NCBI GenBank assembly: GCA_011064865.1
Contig: JAAKFX010000012.1
Span: 1-22,220 of the forward strand
Source: Candidatus Anoxychlamydiales bacterium
Lineage (GTDB): Bacteria > Chlamydiota > Chlamydiia > Chlamydiales > SM23-39
Length of the DNA stretch: 22,220 nucleotides
Reading direction: 5' to 3'
A model generated the notes under the pieces. That model saw nothing but the letters and a program-made list of their open reading frames with translations, did not search any database and was not told the DNA's origin. The position numbers were made by a program, and so were the translations under genes. Shown piece by piece: positions 16,484 through 22,220 of this stretch. Numbering within the stretch: the first letter of the stretch is position 1; the number at the start of each line of letters is the position of its first letter.

Positions 16484-18991
16484 ATGTATAAAGAAAAAGA
16501 TACACATTCACTAAGTCTAAATGAAATATATAGATTGTATAATACTTCGAAAGAGGGTTTGTCTCAAGTTGAGGCTGATAAAAGGTTAAAGCTATATGGT
16601 GAAAATGTATTAAAAGAAAAGGAAGAGAGTAGGCTCAAAATTTTCTTCCGTCAATTTAATAATGTTTTAGTATATGTACTGCTTTTAGCATCATTAATTA
16701 GTATTGTTTCATCTAAATATGTAGATTTTTTTGTGATAATATTTTTGATCTTAGTCAATGGAATAATAGGCTTTATACAAGAGATTAAAGCACTCAGCTC
16801 TATCAAAGCTTTAAAAAAGCTAACAGAGTCTAAAACTAGAGTTTTAAGAGATAGCAAAATTGTAACTATTTCATCATCACTATTAGTTCCTGGTGATGTA
16901 GTGTTGTTTTCTGAAGGTAGCGTTGTAACTGCTGATACTAGACTGTTTGATAGTGAAAGTTTGATGGTTGATGAATCTTCAATAACAGGAGAGTCTCTTC
17001 CTTGTATAAAAGATCATAAAGCAAAAATCTCAAAAGAGGCTTTAGTTTATGAGCTGAAAAATACACTTTTGAGCGGAACAGTAGTTGTCAAAGGAAGATC
17101 AAAAGGTATAGTTACAAAAACTGCAGATAATACCTATTTTGCATCTATTGCTGAAGAGAAAGAAAAATCTCCTAAAACCCCACTTACTAGAGCAACTGAG
17201 GCTTTTTCTAAAAGATATGTAGCATTTTTAATACTACTTTTTATAGTAGTTGGAGTTATTGGACTTTTGCAGCATAGATCATGGATAGATGTAACATATA
17301 TATTAATAGCAGAGCTGGTCTCTGCTCTTCCAGAAGGTCTTCCTATTGTTGTAACTACAGTTTTAGTAGTCGGAGCTATAGCTCTTAGCAGAAAAAAAAC
17401 TTTAGTTCGTTATCTTCCCTCTGTAGAGACTTTGGGAAGCGCTACAGTAATTGCATCTGATAAAACAGGAACCATTACTGAAGGCAAACTTATTGTTAAA
17501 GATTTCTTCGCTTTAGATATTGATAAGACAAAAATGATAGCATCTCTTTGCAACGATGCAAAAGATAACTTAGGAGATCCTTTAGATGTAGCTCTAAAAA
17601 ATTGGGTTGAAGATTTTGAAAAGATACAAAAAACATATCCGCAAATTAAAGCTTATCCCTTCGATGTCAATTTAAGAATGATGGCATCTGTAAATGAAGT
17701 GAATAATACAAATACTTTATTTATAAAAGGTGCTTTTGAATCTTTAAAAGAGATAGCTCTAAATACCAAAGATCTTTTGGCTTTAGAAAAAAAAGTTCAT
17801 TCAATGTCTAAGCAAGGTCTTAGAACTATTGCTTTGGGATTTGGAGAATATACTAAAGACAAATTTAAAGATTGGAAGATCAATATAGTTGGTATTATAG
17901 GGTTTTTAGATCCTCCAAAACAAGGAGTATTAGAGGCTGTAAGAGAAGCCAAAAGGGCACATATTAAAGTTATGATGCTTACAGGTGATTTTCCAATGAC
18001 TGCAAAAGCTATTGCAAAAGAGGTCGGGATTTTCGAAGAACAGGACAATATTTTGACAGGAAAAGAGATCGAGCTAATGGATGATAAAACTCTATATGAA
18101 GATCTAAAAAAAACTTCAGTTTTAGCTAGAATTCTGCCAGAGCATAAATCTAGAATTGTAAAAATACTTCAACAAAATAAACAAATAGTAGCGGTAAGCG
18201 GCGATGGGGTAAATGATGTTCCAGCACTCAAGGCTGCAGATCTATCTATCGCTATGGGATCTGGTACAGAAGCTGCTAAAAATGTCTCTAAAATGATAAT
18301 TATAGATAGCAATTTAAAAGTAATTATAGATGCAATTAGAAATGGTAGAGTTATAACTGGCAATATCAGAAAAGTTATCTACTATCTATTATCTTCAGGG
18401 CTTCAAGAAATCACTTTGATAACCATAGCTATTTTAATCAATCTACCTCTTCCCTTAGCCCCACTTCAAATTTTATGGATTAATTTAGTCACAGATGGTG
18501 TGCAAGATAAAACGTTTCCATTTGCTAAAGAAGAAGACGATGTAATGTTAAAAATGCCTAAAAGTCCTGCAAAACAATTTTTCGATCTATCTCAAATAAT
18601 ATATATTCTAAGCTTTGGTATTATTGCAGGATTAATCACATTAGAGCTTTTTAAGCATCTTTTAAGAACCTATTCTTATGATGTAGCTTTAACTATTACT
18701 TTTACATCTGTAGTTGTTATGCAATGGGCAAATGGTATCCAAGCTCAAAAAGAAAAAGAGCCCTTTTTTAAAAATATTAAAAAAAGTTTTACGATAAATC
18801 CCTACATTTTTATAGGGGTTGCTTTAGGATTTATTTTGCAGCTATTAGCTGTGTATATCGCTACAGACATCTTTTCAAGCGTAAAAATAGCCTTCAGCTT
18901 ATGGCTCTATCCATTAATAATGTTTTTAGTTGCTTTTTTCTTAGTAGAAATAAGAAAATGGATATATTTAATATTTAGGAGAAACAAATGA
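16484..18991 (+). CDS. P2-type cation-transporting ATPase (calcium-pump-like)
   Basis: This inner-membrane pump would use ATP to export cations, probably Ca2+. The 835 residues include an N-terminal actuator segment, TGES (168-171), PEGLP in M4 (283-287), the phosphorylation motif DKTGT with Asp326, KGAFE in the nucleotide domain (415-419), TGD (500-502), GDGVND (573-578), and ten expected membrane helices with a C-terminal group of four after about residue 700. By analogy with SERCA, site II ligands are kept: Glu284 in M4, and Asn667 and Asp671 in M6. In M5 the SERCA Glu771 equivalent is kept (Glu642), but Asn768 is replaced by Gly639. This suggests one Ca2+ site or altered specificity. It is slightly shorter than most bacterial relatives. 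No strong Shine-Dalgarno precedes the ATG; the 74-base upstream gap contains long A/T tracts and the palindrome TGTGCACA (16443-16450). Confidence 0.92.
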   Translation: MYKEKDTHSLSLNEIYRLYNTSKEGLSQVEADKRLKLYGENVLKEKEESRLKIFFRQFNNVLVYVLLLASLISIVSSKYVDFFVIIFLILVNGIIGFIQEIKALSSIKALKKLTESKTRVLRDSKIVTISSSLLVPGDVVLFSEGSVVTADTRLFDSESLMVDESSITGESLPCIKDHKAKISKEALVYELKNTLLSGTVVVKGRSKGIVTKTADNTYFASIAEEKEKSPKTPLTRATEAFSKRYVAFLILLFIVVGVIGLLQHRSWIDVTYILIAELVSALPEGLPIVVTTVLVVGAIALSRKKTLVRYLPSVETLGSATVIASDKTGTITEGKLIVKDFFALDIDKTKMIASLCNDAKDNLGDPLDVALKNWVEDFEKIQKTYPQIKAYPFDVNLRMMASVNEVNNTNTLFIKGAFESLKEIALNTKDLLALEKKVHSMSKQGLRTIALGFGEYTKDKFKDWKINIVGIIGFLDPPKQGVLEAVREAKRAHIKVMMLTGDFPMTAKAIAKEVGIFEEQDNILTGKEIELMDDKTLYEDLKKTSVLARILPEHKSRIVKILQQNKQIVAVSGDGVNDVPALKAADLSIAMGSGTEAAKNVSKMIIIDSNLKVIIDAIRNGRVITGNIRKVIYYLLSSGLQEITLITIAILINLPLPLAPLQILWINLVTDGVQDKTFPFAKEEDDVMLKMPKSPAKQFFDLSQIIYILSFGIIAGLITLELFKHLLRTYSYDVALTITFTSVVVMQWANGIQAQKEKEPFFKNIKKSFTINPYIFIGVALGFILQLLAVYIATDIFSSVKIAFSLWLYPLIMFLVAFFLVEIRKWIYLIFRRNK

Positions 18992-19287
18992 AAAAACTTT
19001 TTTTAATAATTATTTTACTTTTCTCAACTCAGCTTCATGCAATACTTCCTCCATTTTATCAAAGCGTTAATGAAATAGAGGCTATTTTAAAAGATTCAAA
19101 ACTTCAAGATGATGCCGATAGTGCTTATCCAATATTAGAGATTATGAAAGTTGAAGGCGGCTATATAATAATAACCAGTAGATATCAACAAAAAATTGAA
19201 GTAAAATATATTCCTCAAGAGTTAATGGGACCCGCTAAATTTGAGCTAAACTTTTTAGAAAAAAATTATTTAGATTCTTGCTATTAA
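18988..19287 (+). CDS. Small exported protein of unknown function, coupled to the ATPase gene
   Basis: This 99-residue protein has a clear Sec signal peptide (1-18, cleavage after LHA) and a mature part of about 81 residues starting ILPPFYQSVNEIEAIL. The remainder contains two strand-like blocks, GGYIIITSRY (57-66) and KIEVKYIPQ (69-77), and ends GPAKFELNF plus a short tail with the only cysteine. A strong Shine-Dalgarno (AGGAG, ten bases before ATG) and the ATGA overlap with the ATPase stop indicate a real, translationally coupled gene. I do not recognise a family with confidence; the LPP..QS.NEI...L.DS.L pattern feels like a lineage-specific periplasmic family. A role linked to the pump is suggested only by coupling. 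Confidence 0.78.
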   Translation: MKKLFLIIILLFSTQLHAILPPFYQSVNEIEAILKDSKLQDDADSAYPILEIMKVEGGYIIITSRYQQKIEVKYIPQELMGPAKFELNFLEKNYLDSCY

Positions 19288-19305
19288 AAAATTATAGTTC
19301 AATTT

Positions 19306-19329
19306 AAAAAGCTTATAAAGCCTCTTTTT
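19306..19329. terminator. Possible weak bidirectional terminator between convergent genes
   Basis: GCTT-ATA-AAGC (19311-19321) forms a short hairpin, flanked by five A on the left and five T on the right (19325-19329), so either strand gives a stem followed by a T run. It lies where the small exported gene and the phosphatase gene converge and includes the phosphatase stop codon. The stem is only four base pairs with mismatches beyond, so it is marginal. Confidence 0.3.
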
Positions 19330-20914
19330 GATAAAAACATGGCTTTGGCGAAGTGAGAGTAAATTCATCATCATCAGGATATCTTTGAAAAGACTGTTTT
19401 AGCCACTCTTTTACTCGCCTATTTATAGTTATGATTTGAGCGTAATCTATACCATGAGAGAAGGTCTCATACATTTTAAGTCCCCCTGAAACAGGTAGAG
19501 TTTCTGCAATTGTTTTTCCATTGAATCTAAAGTTGCGATGTTTGTGTGAATGTCCAGCACGTAGAGTTTTAACTTTTATAGTATCCGTGCTTACTACTCT
19601 AAAATAGTGTTTTAAAAACTCAGGCGTGAACATTAGTGCTATGTTTCTAGTGTTATTTACTCCTAATGTATAGTCATCAATATCTCCCCAATTAAAATTA
19701 GTAACTCTATCAGCTCTTTCTACCTCAATTTTTTTACAAATTGTAAAATATTCATTTGAAAGAATTGAAAGATTATTTTCGGGGTATTTTTTCAAATATA
19801 AAAGTTCCAAAATGTTTTGAATTTCTTGTCTATCGCTAGATTTTAATTCCAAAACCTCTGCTAGTCGTTGCAGAGTCTCTTCGGAATCAACCTCTACGCC
19901 TAATGTAGATTGAATTGTATCAATTGCGTCATCAATGTTGTCAAGAGGTAGATTTTGTAAACTCTCAGGCAAGAGCGTATCGAGAATAAAAAAAGGACTA
20001 TATAAAAAATCCTTCACATTTAATATGCTTAAAAATAATTTGGCTTGTTTTTTATCTATTGAATCAATTCCAAGTAAACTTTTTACTTTTGAGAGATTTT
20101 CCTCCGATTGCTCATTTATAAAATCTTTTAAAGCTTGCATCTCATCATTAAACTCTAAACTATTCTTTTTGCTTTTTAAACTATCAGGTAAAATATCTTG
20201 AATTCTATCACTTAGATCTGCTTTTTTTTCTCTTCGTATTGGAATTGAAGCTCTTTTTAATGGGATTTTTAAAAGCCTATTTAAATCTATATCGGGATCA
20301 ATTGCTCCATGCGTTAGAAGTGTATACTCATATGTGCCTTTATCAGTTTTTGTTCCTACTGCACATGCGAGTGGCATTGTAGTAAATGCTTTTTGTAATT
20401 TTATGCACAAATCCTCATTTTGATAATAATGTCTCTCGTTTGGAGCTAGATAATTTACACTAAAATTTACATTTTCATGATTACCTCGAAGTAAAACTAT
20501 TTCATCTGGATTATTCATTTTGAGTTTTAGTAAAAGATCTAGTAGTTGAAAACTATTTGGTCCTCGATCCATATAATCGCCCAAAAATGCGATTACAATT
20601 TTTTCCTTATATTCTTCTGCTATATTGAAATTTTCATCTAAATATCCTTGTTTTTGCAATCCTTCTAAGTATTTTATAAGACCAATATAGTCTCCATGAT
20701 AATCCGCTTTAAGGACTAATTTAGAACCGGAGTCTAATTCTATTTTTTCAATCATTCCAAGATCTCTAGTTTCATCCAAAGGATAAAACTGTTTTAGATA
20801 TCCATCTAATCGTTGAATAGTAGCCATTTGAGACATAGTCTTTCCTACTATATTTCTTTGAGGTACGTATGATCTTCGCAATCCTCCTATAGATCTTGAG
20901 ACAGTAGTTGTCAT
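19313..20914 (-). CDS. PPP-family metallophosphoesterase (Ser/Thr phosphatase-like), long paralog
   Basis: PPP enzymes remove phosphate from proteins or small molecules with a two-metal centre. All metal and phosphate motifs are present in this 533-residue protein: ADYHGD (70-75, for GDxHG), GDYMDRG (112-118), RGNHE (143-147), THG (201-203) and the late RAGHSH (452-457). LLRGNHE is the eukaryote-like PPP signature. Between THG and FNWGD (407-411) lies a large, mainly helical, charged insertion; residues about 305-388 of it are absent from the neighbouring paralog. The N-terminal 30 residues are polar, rich in Ser, Thr and Arg, and lack a signal peptide, compatible with but not proof of a type III secretion signal. 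The C-termini of the two paralogs are alike (FYQKEAL and FYKTKAI). Substrate and location are unknown. Confidence 0.85.
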   Translation of the reverse strand: MTTTVSRSIGGLRRSYVPQRNIVGKTMSQMATIQRLDGYLKQFYPLDETRDLGMIEKIELDSGSKLVLKADYHGDYIGLIKYLEGLQKQGYLDENFNIAEEYKEKIVIAFLGDYMDRGPNSFQLLDLLLKLKMNNPDEIVLLRGNHENVNFSVNYLAPNERHYYQNEDLCIKLQKAFTTMPLACAVGTKTDKGTYEYTLLTHGAIDPDIDLNRLLKIPLKRASIPIRREKKADLSDRIQDILPDSLKSKKNSLEFNDEMQALKDFINEQSEENLSKVKSLLGIDSIDKKQAKLFLSILNVKDFLYSPFFILDTLLPESLQNLPLDNIDDAIDTIQSTLGVEVDSEETLQRLAEVLELKSSDRQEIQNILELLYLKKYPENNLSILSNEYFTICKKIEVERADRVTNFNWGDIDDYTLGVNNTRNIALMFTPEFLKHYFRVVSTDTIKVKTLRAGHSHKHRNFRFNGKTIAETLPVSGGLKMYETFSHGIDYAQIITINRRVKEWLKQSFQRYPDDDEFTLTSPKPCFYQKEAL

Positions 20915-20958
20915 AATATTATTCTTTTTTATTCTTGTGTTGTTTTAATAATTATTAA

Positions 20959-22220
20959 TTATATAGCCTTTGTTTTATAAAAAGTTTTTTCAGAAGATAT
21001 TCGTGTATTCTCTGCATCTCTATCTCTTTTAAGTGTGTTTTTTGTCCATTTTTTTACTTTGCCTGATTGAACTGTGATTATTTGAGCAGAATCTACAGGT
21101 TTTCTAACAACATCATAAAATTCAAGATTCCCTGCAACTGGTAGAATTTCAATAAAGTCTTTTTTGCCGTCTAATGAAAATTTAATGTGAGCATGTGCAT
21201 GACCAGCTCTTAGAGTTTTTACTTTTCTTGTATCAGAGCTTATTGCTCTAAAGTAATCTTTTATAAACTCTGGGGTAAATGTAAGGCCAGCACCTCTATC
21301 GCAATTATATCCAAGCTTTTCTTTAATATCGCCCCAATTAAAGCTTGTAGTGCTTTTTTTTCTCTCTTCTTGAACTACTTCAGCAATTAGCTTGCAATTT
21401 AGAAAATCTTGGATTCTTAAGGTGCTTAAAATGAGTTTTGCTCTTTTTTTATCGATAGAACCTTCTACAAATTTTTGAACTTCTTTTTTGTTTTTAGAGC
21501 TTTGAGATGCTATAAAATCTTTTAAAGCTTTTATTACATCTTCAAAATCATCTGATGATGAATTATCTTTTCTAAGCTTTTTAGGTAAGATATTTGTAAT
21601 TCTATCAGATAGTGAAAACTTTTTGTCTTTTCTAAATAATATTGATGCTCTTTTTTCTTTTTTAGATAAAAGCTCATTTAAATCTAAATCAGGCTCAATA
21701 GCTCCATGTGTTAAAAGTGTATATTGATAAATACCTTTTTCATCTTTAGCTCCAATGAAACATGCTAAAGATAGAGTAGAGAAAAATTTATCTAGTTTAT
21801 GGCAGAGCTCTTTAGATCTATAAAAATGTCTTTCATTAGGGTGGATATATTGATAACTTGTTAGTAGATATTCATGATTCCCTCTAAGTAAAATAACTTC
21901 ATTTGGATTTTTCATTTTAAGTTTCATTAAAAGATCTATTATTTTGAAACTTTTATCGCCTCTATCTAAATAATCTCCTAAAAATGCTATTTGAATCTTA
22001 TCTTTATATTTATCTACAACTTTGAGATTTTCATCTAAATATCCATTTTTTTGCAGAGTTTTTAAATGATTTTCTAAAGCTTCAAAATCCCCATGTAAAT
22101 CCGCTTTAAGAACTAATTTAGAGTCATTTTCTAAATCTATTTTGTCTATTTTACCAACATATGTTTTTGTATCTAACGGCTCGAATGTAGTTAGATATTC
22201 ATCTAATGTTTTAGCTAAAC
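20959..22220 (-). CDS. PPP-family metallophosphoesterase, short paralog (5' end cut by window edge)
   Basis: This is the upstream tandem paralog of the preceding phosphatase, separated by 44 bases. The internal ATG at 21927 is not the start: my translation remains open in the same frame to the window edge, from codon 22218, giving 419 residues. By alignment with the paralog, about 30 N-terminal residues lie outside. Motifs are ADLHGD (about 22104-22087), GDYLDRG, RGNHE, THG and a late RAGHAH, so both metal sites look intact. Alignment to the long paralog is continuous (for example KLVLKAD, GYLDEN, LSDRI, ALKDFI, FNWGDI, LRAGH). It lacks about 80 residues of the helical insertion. Duplication followed by insertion or loss is the simplest history. 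Same strand and short spacing suggest co-transcription. Confidence 0.84.
   Translation of the reverse strand, partial: LAKTLDEYLTTFEPLDTKTYVGKIDKIDLENDSKLVLKADLHGDFEALENHLKTLQKNGYLDENLKVVDKYKDKIQIAFLGDYLDRGDKSFKIIDLLMKLKMKNPNEVILLRGNHEYLLTSYQYIHPNERHFYRSKELCHKLDKFFSTLSLACFIGAKDEKGIYQYTLLTHGAIEPDLDLNELLSKKEKRASILFRKDKKFSLSDRITNILPKKLRKDNSSSDDFEDVIKALKDFIASQSSKNKKEVQKFVEGSIDKKRAKLILSTLRIQDFLNCKLIAEVVQEERKKSTTSFNWGDIKEKLGYNCDRGAGLTFTPEFIKDYFRAISSDTRKVKTLRAGHAHAHIKFSLDGKKDFIEILPVAGNLEFYDVVRKPVDSAQIITVQSGKVKKWTKNTLKRDRDAENTRISSEKTFYKTKAI

Noticed and set aside
20959..21927. Upstream phosphatase as a truncated 322-residue gene
   Set aside because: The frame is open past 21927 to the window edge and contains the first two metal motifs, so the gene is intact as far as seen, not truncated.
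1..22220. CRISPR arrays, tRNA or rRNA genes, insertion sequences, phage genes
   Set aside because: I saw no regularly spaced direct DNA repeats, no tRNA-like T-loop and acceptor pairs, no transposase or integrase motifs, and no terminal inverted repeats.

Overview
The window is strongly AT-rich, densely coded and has no gene-free stretch above about 200 bases. The gene content points to an anaerobic, host-associated (probably obligate intracellular), Gram-negative-type bacterium. Anaerobic life is indicated by the complete [FeFe]-hydrogenase maturation set HydE, HydF and HydG, and by a rubredoxin/flavodiiron O2- or NO-reducing pair. Host association is indicated by an ankyrin-patatin phospholipase, a two-partner-secretion adhesin, a GT10 (fucosyltransferase-type) glycosyltransferase and two tandem PPP-type phosphatases. 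An outer membrane is implied by the TpsB-type beta-barrel transporter. No rRNA or other phylogenetic marker is present, so taxonomy is inference only. An anaerobic chlamydial lineage (Anoxychlamydiales-like) fits best; an alphaproteobacterial endosymbiont of an anaerobic protist is the main alternative.

Layout. Positions 1-3635, minus strand: hydG, hydE and hydF in transcription order, overlapping end to end, with hydF losing only its last few codons at the window edge. Positions 3718-5913, minus strand, directly upstream of hydG: a secreted ankyrin-repeat/patatin protein. Position 5914 on: a divergent intergenic region, then a plus-strand MscS-type channel (6112-7212), which converges with a minus-strand GT10 glycosyltransferase (7219-8211). 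Positions 8302-16409, plus strand: five tightly spaced genes, namely a TpsB/FhaC outer-membrane transporter, its very long TpsA/FhaB exoprotein, a 46-residue rubredoxin, a flavodiiron protein and a membrane-anchored protein of unknown function. Positions 16484-19287, plus strand: a P2-type (calcium-pump-like) ATPase overlapping a small exported protein. Positions 19313-22220, minus strand: two tandem paralogous PPP-like phosphatases, the upstream one cut by the window edge.

How the genes work together. HydE, HydG and HydF build and deliver the 2Fe subcluster of [FeFe]-hydrogenase; the hydrogenase itself is not in the window. Rubredoxin can pass electrons to the flavodiiron protein, which reduces O2 or NO to harmless products and would protect oxygen-sensitive enzymes such as these. 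The TpsB/TpsA pair exports a large beta-helical surface protein. The ankyrin-patatin protein and the tandem phosphatases look like host-interaction factors, but their export and targets are not shown by the sequence. The most unusual points are the joining of an adhesin secretion pair to an oxygen-detoxification pair in one apparent transcription unit, the regular alternating 61/92-residue repeat in the adhesin, and the tandem phosphatases with a family-specific helical insertion.
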